Positions 33,026-45,593 are shown, counted from the stretch's first letter. The stretch is DNA of 64,000 nt from Zygnema cylindricum (GCA_037447655.1 JBBHKE010000308.1:187224-251223), one strand, 5' to 3'. The notes: generated by a model not told the origin, from the letters alone. Program-made: numbers and translations.

Positions 33026-34929
33026 GGGCTTTTTCCCATGTGATAATTTAAGGGTTTTTTTTCTTGTCGTTTTCCTCCGAAACTTAGCCCGCAACGAGCA
33101 AATCAGCAGCCGTAAGGGGGTGTCCCCATGTTTTAAAGTTTATATTTTTCTTTGTCATTTTGCCCTAACATTCAGGGAACTTAGACAAAAACTTTAGCCG
33201 TACAAAAAAATTATTTTTACCAAAGTAAAGTGAATGTCAATTCATAATTTGAATGTACGGCGTGTTTGTCGTCATGTGAATGCATTTTGGCGTTTCCCCC
33301 TTTCAAACACCCGGGCAAGAGAATCCAGCCCAAAAAAAAAACTTCATCTAAAATCACCTCGAGGGGGTGATTTTAGTTCAAGTACCGCCCAAACAGCGAA
33401 TGAAAAACAAACCACGCACGCGCCACACGATTTGTAAAATTTTAGGACGAGGGAGAGTCCTCGCTGTTTTTCTTCGTGCCCGTCACGCGCAATACACGGA
33501 AAAAAAATTGCAGGGGTCTCGGACCTCTACTTTCAATCATGGGTCCTTTGCAAAAATTTTAGTCGTCATCGCCTCTCCTCTCTCCACACCATCGCTTGTA
33601 TCTTACACTTTTTAGAATAAGACACGACAATATTGGTATAAACTGAAAGATATTTTAAAAATATTTATTCTGACAATTTTTAGGTTTTTTTTTAACGGGA
33701 AGTCGAGTGAGAAAAGTAGAAAAAACGAAATCAGGAAACCATGGCGGAAAGTTCTTGAATCCGTGACGTCGACGCTGTCACAAGCGAGCGTGACGTCACA
33801 ATGTCACCAAACCCCAAACATCTACAATTTCACAAAAATCTATAGGTCTATCACTGTCGATGTTTTTGTTGGCGTCACCAATCGTCAGAAGTTTCGTAGT
33901 CGTCTTCAATCGTTTCAAGTTCTACCTACGTCTACAACCGTCACATGTAAAAGTTCCGATTTCATTTTCGCACATTGGGATGCTCTTCAAAGTAGTACGG
34001 TGAATCTTCACTATAGTCCAAAACACTTTATCAAAGTACCGATTTCATGAGGACACCCCCTAAGAAAAAAAATGTAATTACCACAATACAATTTGCGTCA
34101 CTTTGAAACTTTAAATGTATCGCAATTTGTCGTGTAGCGCATTTCGACCCACTTTTGCGTCCCGCTAGCTCATCTTTAAACTTTTACTCAAATCACCTCC
34201 CGATGTGACTTTAACTAAAGTTTCATGATTGGAACGAATAAGCAGACGTTGTCGCACACGTCTGTGGTTTATGAAAAAATTTATGCGCGGAGTACCAACA
34301 AAAAAAACCCACCGCACGTTTCCAACCAGTGCGTACTTTTTTCCATGCATTTTTAAGTGCACGTTTTTCCATACATGGGTTGTGGAACGGTCTTGACCAA
34401 TATACGTCATTTCATCAAAAACGAAGTTTGTGAAGACCACTCTTTATCTCTCCCTCTCCCATTATCGCATGTCTTTCACAATTATAGCATTCACAACCGC
34501 AATGATCATATCAAATGAAAGATCTCTGAAAAATATTACTTTTTATTGTCTTTGGGCGTATTTTGATGGCAAGTAGAGTGAGAAAGGACAAAAATCAAAA
34601 TTGGGAAACTAGAGGGAAATTTTTTTTGGAATTAGTGACGTTGATGATATCATAAGCGAACGCGACGTCTAAATGTCACAAACCCTAAACATCTACAACG
34701 TCACAAGAAACTTGACGCCTACAACTGTTGTTATTTTGTAAACTTCATCAATTGTCACAAGATTTGTAGTCTTCTACAACCGTCACAAATTATACCAACA
34801 TCTACATCCGTCACAATTTAAAGTAACGATTTCATTACGTTACCGCGGAACTCTTTGAAAGTAGTACGCTAAATCTTCGCTAAAAAACAAAGTAGCAAGA
34901 CTATTTTTTTGTTATATGGGAAAGTGCCC
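33026..34929. mobile_element. Outer TIR element (GGGC...GCCC) carrying a nested element
   Basis: Left end GGGCTTTTTCCCATGTG pairs with right end ATATGGGAAAGTGCCC. Family landmarks run from 33057 to 33112, stop at 33116, and resume at 34062 (AAGAAAAAAAATGTAATTACC). The continuous copy at 53703-54643 has the same order without interruption. A possible 3 bp duplication is AAA/TAA. Confidence 0.7.
33116..34061. mobile_element. Nested Harbinger-like TIR element with TAA duplication
   Basis: Begins GGGGGTGTCCCCATG and ends CATGAGGACACCCCC; flanked by TAA at 33113-33115 and 34062-34064. 946 bp, no recognisable transposase. It contains the same family landmarks as its host (CACCTCGAGGGGGTGATTTT palindrome, CTACAACCGTCACA), so it is a related element that jumped into a relative. 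Confidence 0.8.
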
Positions 34930-34932
34930 TAA

Positions 34933-35767
34933 GTAAGGCATTTATTCTATCGTTCTCTTTTAAAACTTAGCTACGTACTGTTAAAGTTGGAACCATACAA
35001 AGTAATCTCAAAATCATAAAGTAAAAATTGCGTTTTTCTCAAACCTATGATCTACGAAAAATTGTCGTCTTATGGTTTTCCGACCCACTGTCACGTCATC
35101 TTCAAACTTATCTTAAAACACATCGGCGATGTGGATGTTTTTTAAATAAAGTAAAATCACTTCCACAAATAGGAAAACATATTCTCACGTGTGAAATATA
35201 TTTAGAAAATTTTGACGAAAAAAAAATACATGGTTTTTCATTTTTGTCCACTTGCCTCTTGTACGGTTTTTTTTTTCAGGGGTCTCAAGGTTGCCATGCC
35301 ATTTCAGAGAAAGGCTAAATTTTTGTAAAGGCGTCATTGTATCTCGCGCCTCTCTCACCTTCCTCACCTTGCCTCTCCTTAGCCCCCTTCACTACTTCGC
35401 GACACCAATAGAGGAAGGCAAAATTTTGAGGGCGACTGCACGTGCGAACCAATTCACAATGGGAAGAATTTAACAAATGCGCCCAAAAAAAATGGGTTGA
35501 ATTTTGGACGGGCCTAAATAATTTTATTTCACTTCATGGCGGCCGGATAGGAGAGGCAAACTCTAAGGCATGTTGTACAACCATGTCTACAAGGTTGTAC
35601 GTCTACGATGTCATGCAATGACACGCCACATTCTAAATCGTTAGAAAAATTACGATGTGTCTTTCGACCCTTTTAAATGTTTTAAAAAGTAAGTTGTGGC
35701 AAAACACATTGTAGACTTTGACAGCCGTCATGGGCATTGCTGACATACACAATCATCACACCCTTAA
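34933..35767. repeat. GTCC-family dispersed repeat, interrupted by the gypsy element
   Basis: Aligns with 19115-19790: AAAACTTAGC, CGTCATCTTCAAACTT, CACATCGGCGATGTGG, AAATAGGAAAACATATTC, TTTTGTCC, CAGGGGTCTCAAG, and CCGTCATGGGCATTG. It continues beyond the gypsy element at 53541 to about 53600, where CACTTGAAAACATTG matches CACTTGAAAATGTTG at 19790. The 19 kb copy therefore represents the empty site. Confidence 0.7.
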
Positions 35768-36286
35768 GTAATGTAACAAGGTTACAGAAAAAGTGTACAA
35801 TATTGTTAGAGGCGAGGCTGCTTTGTTTACGGTCCCAGAGCAGCGCAGCTACTACGCCAGAGTAGCGCAGCGGAGCAACTTAGTAACTTAGCAGCGTAGT
35901 ATAGCAACGCAGCGTAGCAGCATAGCAACACCGCAGAATGTAGATTGAACTGCATAGTTTTAGAATGATAGTTTGGATAGATCTCGGTTGACCGTGAAGG
36001 TCCATGTGTACATCTGTATAGTACTAGGCTGACTAGCGGATGGACAGTTTAAATAGGAAAGTAGACTTAGTCAACAGGCAGACTTTTGAGTGGAACTTCG
36101 CAGTGAGCATTCAACTTTGTAATCTCCTCTCGATTAATAAAGCCCAACTTGTATCTATGATTGCTGTGTGACTCTGTTGTTACTACGAGGGGATCCTTGG
36201 AGCTTTCTGCTGTGCATTGTGGAATGTTGTGAAGTATTTTGTTCCTTTTACACTAGTATTGGAGCAATCCCTCGTGACTCGACAGC

Positions 36287-37086
36287 ATGGGAGAACACGG
36301 CGTATCCACCACGGAAATGTTAGCACAAGTTCTCAAGGAGTTAGAAAATGTTAGATTACAGAATGCGCAACTGAGCAACACCGTCGCAACCTTGGAATCT
36401 CGTCTTGGTGAACGACCTCGTGGAGGTATGGAGAGGGTCTTGAGGAGATTGAAGTGAAGACTTCCCGACGAGTTTGACCCAGCCATGCACCAAAACCTTG
36501 ACGTGTGGCTGTTCTCCATTGCGAATTATCTCAAAAATTTTCCTAGCCTATCAGACCGTGAGAGGATTCACTACGCCGGTGGTTTTCTTAAAGGGGCAGC
36601 GAGAGCATGGTGGAGGACAATGGTGGAAAATGATGAGATACCAATTATTTGGGCTCTTTTTATTCAACTCCTCCGTGACTCTTGGCAACCCGTCAATACG
36701 GTTAACGCTGCAAGGGATAAGTTTGCAATTTTGAAGCAACGAACCTCGGTGTTGGAGTATACGCATCGGTTCTTGGAGTGCAAGGTTCAAATACCCACGA
36801 TGACGGAGGATTAGGTCGTGGATCGCAACATGAAGGGGCTTAAAGCATCCATTTAGAGGGATGTGGAGCAATGGCTGGCTCGGGAAAGTACGACCTTTAG
36901 TCTTTCGGTAATCATTCAGTTTGTGAAACAGACCGATTCGGTAGACTTTACCTTCCGCAGACCCTACCATTATGGGTCGAGCAGCGACGGAAGAGGTCAA
37001 CGAGACGATGGTCCAACCCCCATGGAGCTCGGAGAAATTGATGAGGATAAGGAAGTGGTCAATAAGCTTCGGAAGAAAAAGAAAAG
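36287..37086 (+). pseudogene. Gypsy gag, 5' part
   Basis: Frame from the ATG at 36287: a short N-terminal coiled-coil-like helix, then a Retrotrans_gag domain (YAGGFLKGAARAWWRTM). It stays in one frame but has stops at 36455 (TGA), 36812 (TAG) and 36854 (TAG). The C-terminal basic run (RKKKKS) ends at the copia insertion at 37087 and resumes at 42880. Confidence 0.8.
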
Positions 37087-38310
37087 TGTTGTTCTACAAC
37101 CACCGGTGCAGGTGGAGGAGCACCAGAAGTAGTAGAAGTAGACATGATACACTCTCAGAAGCTATCAAGAATCCTACCAAACAGCTGTTCTTAATTGCTC
37201 ACCACTTCTTATACAAGCATCCAAACCTCACAAAACTGTATCAGAATATAGAGTAGCATAAACACTGATAACTCCCAAAGTTATAGAAGAATTGACCTGA
37301 CAACACTCAAGATATAATACTCAAAAGTTTCCCAAAAACTGTTTGCAGTTTTACTACTTGGAAGTCTGGATACATGATATGTTCCGAGTCCTAAGTCATA
37401 TACTTGTGTGGAACTGGCAACACTAGTGTACTTGAGAGGTACGTCAAACCACTAAGCTACCACTAATCTGTCAAGCTATCACTGAGCTACCACTAAGCTA
37501 CCACTAAGCTATCACTAAGCTACCACTGAGTTATCCACTAAGTTACCACTGAGTTCTCACTAAGTTGACTAGAATCGTATCTATCGCAGTTGCTCTATCC
37601 TGTACAGAATCACATTAAAAATATCAAACGTTGCGTTGTCCGTATGGACCATATCAAATATACTCGTGGTTGCCTTGTCCTGTCTGTGTTGCAGCTTCGC
37701 TGCTGCGCTGCTCTGCTGCTGCGTTGCTCTGCTGTATAGCAACTGCTCTGCTGTATAACAGCTGCTCTGTCGTATAGCAGCTGCGCTGCTCTGTTGTATA
37801 GCAGCTACGCTGCTCTGTATGTAAAGCAGCTGCGCTGCTCTAGGACTTAAAGCTTTCCAAAAAGACAACAATCCCCTAAAGCTTTAGACTCAGTATCCCG
37901 GCGTAGCTGTGGTGATAAACTAGCGCAATATCGCAGCATAGCAATATAGCAATCAGCAAGTCACCCAGTCCCACTACCTCACAATGGTGGATTTATCGCA
38001 GAGTGGCAGTATAGAAGTGCAGCAATTCATCTATTCACTTAATCCCATTGCGTCCCTTGAATACTTCAGCTTAAGTGCAGGAAGGGTTTTAGTGAGCATA
38101 TCAGCAATCATTTTTGCATCTGGCAAATAACATAATTTAAGCACTTTAGAGAACACTTTTTCTCTTTACAAAATGTAATCGTACATCCATGTGCTTACTT
38201 TTGAAGTGATGACTCGGGTTAGAAGCAATGGCAATGGCAGCCTGGTTATCACACCAGATCACCTGTGGACTAACTTGCATGTATCCTAGTTCTTGTAAAA
38301 TGGATTTTAC

Positions 38311-40093
38311 TCATAAGAGTACTTTGAGGGCCGAGCTTGCTGCCATATATTCCGACTCCATTGTCGACTGTGCTATAACCTTTTGGAGTTTGCTGCTCCA
38401 ACAGCAAGTACCGTTCCCAATTTGTAGAACGAATCCCGTGGTGGATTTCCGGCTTGGCATGTCGCCATAGCTTGCATCACTCCATGTTTGTAGCTTGACT
38501 TCTCCTCCGCCTAGAATGAGTTTGAGATCTTTAGTTCCTGCTAAATATCTTAAGACTCTCCTTGCTGCATCAAGATCAGATTTTCTCGGATTTTCTAGAC
38601 TCCTGCTCAGTACCCCGACAGCTGCAGCAATGTCAGGACGGGTACAGTTCATGAAATATATTAAGCTTCCCACTATCTGTCTATAAGGTATTATTGTTAT
38701 AGGATCAATCTCCCCTGACTCTAAATACTCGCTCACAATGACACCTGGTTTTGTCTCTTCTCCCTCTAACTTCTGCCGAAACTCCATTGGAGTTAAACAT
38801 CCTTTTGCCCCCCGCATTCCGTACTCATCTAACATGTTTCCAATGGCCTCTTTTTGCGTCAATTTTATTATTTTCTTATTTATGTCTCTCTATACCTGGA
38901 TACCCAAAATATATTTTGCCTCACCAAGGTCTTTCATCTCGAACTGTGAGTTTAGAGCAGTTTTGATTTTGTTAATTTCAGCCATTGATTTGCTAATTAA
39001 TAGCAAATCATCTACATATACTGCTATATACACTATCCCATTTTCACCTTTTAGAACGTAGACAAAGTGATCAGAATTTATCCTTTGAAATCCTAAACTA
39101 GTCAAGAATTCATCAAGCTTTATATTCCACTGTCTGGGGGCCTGTTTTAGGCCGTACAAAGATTTTAGCAACTTGCATACTAAGTGCTCTTTTCTTGGTT
39201 CCACATACTTATCAGGCTGCTACATGTAAATGGTCTCTTCTAGTTCTCCATGCAAAAAGGCCGTTTTTACATCCATCTGATGAATTTGCAAATCTTCTAT
39301 AGCAGCTAGGGATAGCAAAATCCTAACTGTTGGAAATCTTACAACCGGAGAAAATGTTTCTTCAAAATCGATTCCTTCCTTTTGATTGTACCCCTTCGCC
39401 AGAAGTCTGGCTTTATAGCGTTCAATGGTGTTATCGGGATTTAACTTCACCTTCAATACCCATTTGCTGCCGATCGCTTTTCGGTCTGGATGAAGGTCCA
39501 CGAGCTCCCATGTTTGAGCCTCCATGATCGACTTCATTTCGTCGTTTGCCGCCTCAATCCAGTGATTCCGCTCTGGTGATGAGAAGGCCTCCTGGGTGGT
39601 CAAGGGCTCCCCTGAGACTGCCGAGTAGGCAAAGTGAGAGCTTGCTTGCAGGCGACTGCTTGATCTTTCCCCCCTCCGGAAATTCTGAGGCTGAGATCGT
39701 CGGATGCCGCGCATTGCGCTGAGTGCGCTGATTGCGCTGGTTGCGATCCGTGTGTATTGACTGATCTTGGTCCGTCTGGACCCGAAGGTGGGGAGGAAGT
39801 TGGAGAGAGTCTGACTCCGGAGTCATTACCGGAGTTTGTGGAATCTGTGGGACAATTTCTTGCATGCAATCTAAGATGAGATACTCCTGTAATTTTTGTT
39901 GCTTTTGCTGCTCTGTCATTTGAAATAAATCTATGGAGTCTAGTTCATCCTTAACAATGATGTTTCTAGCTACAACTATGTTTTGCCTTTCAAACACAAA
40001 GACTCTATACCCTTTCGAGTGATCATCATATCCTAACAGAATACCCGGTAATCCGTTCGGTTCCATTTTCCATCTATCTGTAGACGTATCCAA
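38311..40093 (-). pseudogene. Copia reverse transcriptase and RNase H (37-43 kb element)
   Basis: Pieces in order: 39554-40093 connector; 39220-39714 RT palm (WVLKVKLNPDNTIERYKARL, FSPVVRFPTVR, HQMDVKTAFLHGEL); 38890-39204 (YGLKQAPRQWN, catalytic YVDDLLL); 38311-38862 RNase H (SDASYGDMPSRKSTTGF, ESEYMA). Stops between frames and at about 38880 and 39215 disable it. Confidence 0.9.
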
Positions 40094-41280
40094 TATAAAG
40101 CATTGACTACCAAAGACCTTGAAATGGCTAACATCTGGTTTGCTACCTGTCCGATTGCGTAAGGGGTTGTTTCTACCGATCTTGATCCTATCCTATTTTT
40201 AATATAAACTGCACAATTTGGAGCCTCAGCCCGAAATTTCGGATCCACATTTTTATCTGCGAGCATAGATCTAGAGCTTTCTGTGAGAGTTCTATTCAGT
40301 CTTTCCGACACCCCATTTTGTTCCGGTGAATATGGAACAGTCAATGGATGACTAATGCCTTCCTCGAGTAAAAAGGTTTCAAAGTCTTTCAATGTATATT
40401 CACCACCATTGTCAGATCTGAGCTGTAAAATAGATGAATTATGAAGTTTTTCAGCCCATGCTTTATAGTGTTTGAAGTGACCAAACACTTCACTCTTCTC
40501 CTTCATGAAGTAAACTTTTGTAAACCTGGAGAAATCATCTGTGAAGGTGACCATATATTTCATCCCTCCAGCAGATGGAACCTTCGCCGGACCAAAGACA
40601 TCCGAATGAATTTGTTGTAAAAGTTTCGTTGACCAATGCTCAGACTCCTTAGGAAATGGCAATCTGTGAATTTTGCCTAAAGCGCAACCATCGCAAGTTT
40701 TGACCGGCCCATCTGTGATTGATACACCCTCTATTTTTCCAGCAATGACCATTTTCCTCAAACTATCATAATTTACATGGCCTAATCTTTTATGCAACAA
40801 CTCATCTGAGTGCAAAACATTGGAGTACAAAACATCATTCTCCTTTGTATTAGCCATATCCATGCGATACATCTTGCTACTATCTCTAGTACCTGTAACC
40901 GCAACCTTGCCATTTTTGCTAACAACTTGCCGACCATTTTTCAAAATAACCTCAAAGCCTTTGCTCTCTACCAACGACGTAGAAAACAGATTTTTCTTAA
41001 AGTCAGGCACAAATAAGACATTGTGAAGAGTCCTTTCAATTGCTTTTCCTTCTACATCAACTAGTAAGGACACATCACCCACAGCACGAGTTTGGACACT
41101 CATTCCACAAGCATAATAAATATTTTTCTCCGGCGTCGCTTTCAGATTTTTGAAGATGGTCTTGTTCCAGCACATGTGGGCTGACGCTCCGGTATCCATT
41201 ATCCATCCTGGGTCCTTCGCGCCCTCCATTGCAGCCGCCATAGCGAATAGATCCGTATCGTCCTCCGTAAAAACCGTCAA
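40033..41280 (-). pseudogene. Copia protease and integrase (37-43 kb element)
   Basis: A 415-residue open frame. Protease core WIMDTGASAHMC with the catalytic Asp intact; GAG-pre-integrase LLHKRLGHVNYDSL and CDGCALGKIH; integrase catalytic residues in HSDVFGP, LRSDNGGEY and NGVSERLNRT (D, D, E). The C-terminal part is interrupted by a frame change near 40150. This is the longest intact retroelement frame in the window. Confidence 0.9.
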
Positions 41281-41630
41281 AGTCTCGTCTTGGAGAGACG
41301 AAGAAGCCCAAAATAGTGCATTTCCACGAGGCGGAGTCCCCGTGAAGCCTTTGTAAAACTGGCTTTGTTACCATCCTGATCGGTATAAACCTCTATCGTT
41401 AGCTTTTTTAAGCTTAGGACGAAATTTGTATCCATGACCTCTCTCACTACAATAAAAGCATGCATTGTTGGATTGTCTATTTCCACTTTGATGAAAATGT
41501 CTGAACTGATTAAACTGATTCCTTTGCTGATAAACTGTTGTTTTCTCTCAAAATCTGAATTAAAAGCCTATACTTGCTCAACATTGAGAATATTAGATGT
41601 AGCTTCCTCCTCTAGTAAATTATTGATGGC

Positions 41631-42198
41631 TTACTGTAAAGTCCAGCTAGCTTTATCTTTCTGTTTGAGCATGTCAGATGCTCCTTTCATACTACGAGGG
41701 AGACCCCTCATGAGCAATGCCGCCTGTTGAAAAAGAGGAAACACCCCACCTGCACAAGCATGTGCATCTACAAGGATACAAAATTTGTTAGAATATTCAG
41801 CCATTGTACCGCCAGTGTGATTATAGTCCCAAATTTGTCCAGCCAATAGAAGCTCTTCCTAGACATTGGCCTTTTCATAATCACTTTTAAGAGATTTCCA
41901 TATATCAATTGCTTTTTTAATTTTTATCCGAGACATAGCTAAGTCCTGAGATATACAAAATTTCAAAATAGAACGAGCTTGCGTATTTTTCTTAGACCAT
42001 GACGGATCAGATTCATCTAGCGAACCATCCAATATATCCAAAAGATTGACATTTTCAAAATGTGTTTCCACCATATCCGCCCAGTAAACATACTTATCCC
42101 CGGAAAAGATAGGAATTCTTGATGACACGCCTAAAAACCTGTTGTTCTACAACCACCGGTGCAGGTGGAGGAGCAGCAGTAGTAGTAGAAGTAGACAT
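41631..42198 (-). pseudogene. Copia gag (37-43 kb element)
   Basis: Starts in the LTR with MSTSTTTAAPPPAPVVVEQQ, then a one-base shift leads into SSRIPIFSGDKYVYWADM, the copia Gag opening. It continues to DYEKANV, with a stop at about 41859, then QIWDYNHTGGTMAEYSNKF and LLMRGLPRSM. No CCHC knuckle is visible after it. Confidence 0.75.
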
Positions 42199-42879
42199 GA
42201 TACACTCTCAAAAGCTATCAAGAATCCTACCAAACAGCTGTTCTTAATTGCTCACCACTTCTTATACAAGCATTCAAACCTCACAAAACTCTATCACAAT
42301 ATAAAGTAGCATAAACACTGATAACTCTTAAAGTTATAGCACAATTGACCCGACAACACTGAAGATATAATACTCAGAAGTTTCCCAAAAACTGGCTGCA
42401 GTTTTACTACTTGGAAGTCTGGATACATGATATGTTCCGAGTCCTAAGTCTTATACTTGTGTTGAACTGGCAACACTAGTATACTTGAGAGGTACGTCAA
42501 ACCACTAAGCTACCACTAATCTGTCAAGCTATCAGTGAGCTACCACTAAGCTACCACTGAGCTATCACTAAGCTACCACTGAGTTACCCACTAAGTTACC
42601 ACTGAGTTCTCACTAAGTTGACTAGAATCGTATCTATCGCAGTTGCTCTATCCTGTACAGAATCACATTAAGAATATCAGACGTTGCGTTGTCCGTACGG
42701 ACCATATCAAATATATTCGTGGTTGCCTTGTCCTGTCTGTGTTGCAGCTTCGCTGCTGCGCTGCTCTGCTGTTGCGCTGCTCTGCTGTATAGCAGCTGCT
42801 CTGCTGTATAGCAGCTGCGCTGCTCTGTTGTATAGCAGCTGCGCTGCTCTGAGACTTAAAGCTTTCCAAAAAGACAACA

Positions 42880-43686
42880 AAGACCACCAAGGCCAAGACC
42901 AATGACTTGTCCCCCGAGGAGCTCCAACATAGGAGGCAAGACGGCTTATGTTTCCTGTGTGGTTCCCCGCACCATATGGCCCGAGAATGCCCAAAAAGGA
43001 GAAGTCCTAAGAGGGGCAAGCTTAACGTCATGAGGTTAACTGGTGAAGGAGGAGACCCTCTAATATTTCAAGGTCGAATCGAAGTGAGCGCAGCTAGCTT
43101 CATGGTGGACTCCGGCGCATCGGGGAACTTTATCAACGAGGTGACGCTGAAGAAGTTGAAACTTCCTCTCGTGGTGCTAAAGGATTGTGAGTCGGTGCAA
43201 TTGGCCGACGGAAATTCCCTACCCATTACTCATTGTACTCCGAGGTTACTCGTCCGAATTGGGAAGTTCCACTGGTATGACACCCTTCATGTATTACCTT
43301 TTGGAGACCATGAGGTAATCTTGGGGAAGTCGTGGCAACAAAAGTGGAATCTGACGATCGATTGGAGAGGTGGCGACATGAGAGTGAAGAAGGGTGAAGA
43401 AGAGTTTGAGGTAAAAGCGGGAGCTGCTGGTAAGGGAGCGGAAGAGGGACGCCTACTTTCGGCCTTACAGCTAAAAAGGGCACTCAAGAAAGGGGAGACA
43501 ATGGGCATGGTGGTCGTCCAACCTATGGAGGAGGCGAAGGAGGGGATTCCGCAAGAATGGAGGAAGAAAGATCCTGACTTTGACTCAAAAGAAAATGACG
43601 ACACCGGAAAGACTTCCGTAGAGGCCCCGAAAGTCGTGATCAAACTTCTTGAGGAGTATGTAGATGTCTTTCCCCAGAAGCTTTAG
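42880..43686 (+). pseudogene. Gypsy gag zinc knuckle and aspartic protease
   Basis: Continues Gag after the copia insertion. CCHC knuckle CFLCGSPHHMAREC at about 42950. Protease MVDSGASGNFI at about 43102, with the catalytic D-S-G intact. The acidic/basic linker reaches EEYVDVFPQKL, where a frameshift-induced TAG ends the frame at 43684; reverse transcriptase continues in another frame. Confidence 0.85.
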
Positions 43687-44540
43687 AAGGCTTACCTCTG
43701 AAGCGCGAAGTAGACCATAAGATAGAGCTTGTCCGCGCAGTAACACCCCCGGCTAATTGGATGTACAAGATGAGTTACACCGAATTGGACGAACTCAAAA
43801 CGCAACTTGTGGATTTGGTCAAAGCCGGAGCAATCGAACCGAGCAAGTCACCGTATGGAGCCCCGTTCTCTTTGTAAATAAGAAGGATGGAGGTTTTCGG
43901 ATGTGTGTGGATTACCGAGCGCTAAATAAGTAAACAGTGAAAAATGCGTACCCTCTAGCGAGGATAGACGAATTGTTGGATCAATTACGAGGTGCTAAAT
44001 ATTTTTCGAAGATAGACCTTCGAAGAGGTTATCACCAAATCAAAATTGTCGAGGAAGATGTGGAAAAGACGGCATTTAGAACTCGGTACGGTCATTTCAA
44101 ATTTTGAGTTATGTCGTTCGTATTGACCAACGCACCGACAACCTTTTTGCATTTGATGAATTCCATCTTTCGGCAATATTTGGACGCGATAAAAAATCGT
44201 CTTTCTAGACGACATCTTAGTGTATAGCCGAACGCTTGATGATCATATAGAGCATCTACAGACAGTCTTACAAGTCCTTCGGGAGAATAAATTGTACGCA
44301 AAAAGGAGTAAATGTGACTTTTTGAAAGAGAAAATTGAGTTTTTGGGCCATGTAGTGAGCCGGGATGGGATTGCAGTGGATCCAAACAAAACTAGGGCAG
44401 TAAAGGAGTGGCCGCAACCGACGAACATTACGGAGTTACGGAGCTCTCTAGGATTATGCTCCTACTATCGCCTTTTTGTCAAAGGTTTCGCAAAAAATGC
44501 TACACCACTCACGGACTTACTTAAGAATGACGTACCCTAG
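43687..44540 (+). pseudogene. Gypsy reverse transcriptase (broken)
   Basis: Pieces in order: [53 protein letters not shown], then [13 protein letters not shown] and [15 protein letters not shown]. Several frame changes and stops interrupt it (for example at about 43876, 43930, 44106 and 44540). The YLDD-like catalytic region reads R-R-H-L after a one-base shift. Confidence 0.85.
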
Positions 44541-44980
44541 AAAACGACGAATGAGCAGCCTTTGATACGCTAAAGGAGCGGTTGGTTACCGCCCTTGTGT
44601 TAATTGTTCCCGACCCGGAGTTACCTTGGACGATTTTTACCGACGCCAACAATACGGCTATTGGAGCGATCCTTATGCACGATCAAGAAAAAAGGCTTCA
44701 ACCCATTGCCTACGACAGTCGGAAACTGAACGCAACGGAGCTTAACTCGGCCACCAATGAAAAGGAGACAATCGCAATTATTAACGCGTTGGAAGTTTGG
44801 AAGTATTACGTTCAAGGGAAACGGATCAAGAAGAGCAGTGGCGATGTTAACGAACCGGAGCGCTATGGTTGTGCAGCCACCGAAGCGCAGCATAGTTGTG
44901 GTGCAGTCAAAGAATCCCAGCGTCATCGCTACGCTGACAAGAAATCACAACGGCGCAGTTGTGTTTCACCACATTGGTGA
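44541..44980 (+). pseudogene. Gypsy RNase H, truncated; integrase missing
   Basis: TIFTDANNTAIGAIL and PIAYDSRKLNATE are the RNase H core, followed by NEKETIAIINALEVWKYYVQG. Homology stops after YYVQGKR. Instead of the TDHKSL and integrase regions the sequence continues with CAGC/GCGCAGC-rich DNA. No HHCC or DDE integrase motif appears anywhere in the plus strand of the element. Confidence 0.8.
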
Positions 44981-45218
44981 AGACGAATCCTCGGTTTCGT
45001 CGCAGCAACGCATGTTATTAAATGTTGGACGCTGCGATACCCTCGCAAGCTGCGACACTTGGAAGACTCCAATCTTGAAACCCTCAACCCTCTTTGATAG
45101 AGCGACCATCAACCTTCTTGACCAACCCAGTCAAGGCAGTTTGGAGAACGTTTTGCTCCGCACGGCAAACATACCTTCACTTCTTGAATTACCTAAATTG
45201 TCCTGCACAACAACATCT

Positions 45219-45593
45219 ATGGCATCGTCGTCCCCTCCACCACCGAAACGGAGGAGACTTGTACTTGTAGGGCAAGAGGATATACCCGGCCCGGACAAAT
45301 TACTAGTGGCGACGGAGGTCATCGTAGAGGCAAACCGGAGGAGGAAGGTAGAAGCAAGGCCTGAGCCTGAGGAGATAACTAGTAGCGAGGAAGGACCGGC
45401 GGAGACCACTAAAGGAAAAGGGTCAGAAAATTCACACGACCCCAAATACAACCCACTCCAAGAGGAGGATCAGGAGGATGAAGAAGATCATGAGATCTCA
45501 GATGCTGAGGAGCCGGAGTGGGAACCGACACCTCCGCCAATTGAGGAGCGTGCCTCTAACATGGAGGTGATGAGGGACCCCAATAAGGAGAGT
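45219..45593 (+). pseudogene. Gypsy third ORF, N-terminal part
   Basis: Starts at ATG 45219: MASSSPPPPKRRRLVLVG, with a PKRRR nuclear-localisation-like cluster, then an acidic, proline-containing region (QEEDQEDEEDHEI, EPTPPPIEER). It has no known domain. It is cut at 45594 by copia DNA. The last 50 codons are repeated, with changes, on the far side of the insertion (51960-52108). Confidence 0.6.

Larger units (their letters stand above)
37087..42879 (-). mobile_element. Ty1/copia element nested in gypsy gag
   Basis: LTRs at 37087-37870 (3') and 42140-42879 (5') have matching ends, TGTTGT...ACAACA when read on the minus strand. A purine tract (CTTTAGGGGA) precedes the 3' LTR. AAAG may be the target duplication if the LTR's terminal A is shared. 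The LTRs carry TACCACTAAGC tandem repeats and GCAGC-rich blocks. The Gag ATG (42196-42198) lies within the LTR, about 57 bp from its end. Confidence 0.85.

Noticed and set aside
36253-36275. A standard tRNA 3'-end primer site after the gypsy 5' LTR
   Set aside because: The sequence after the LTR (CTAGTATTGGAGCAATCC) does not begin with TGG and I could not match it to a tRNA 3' end.
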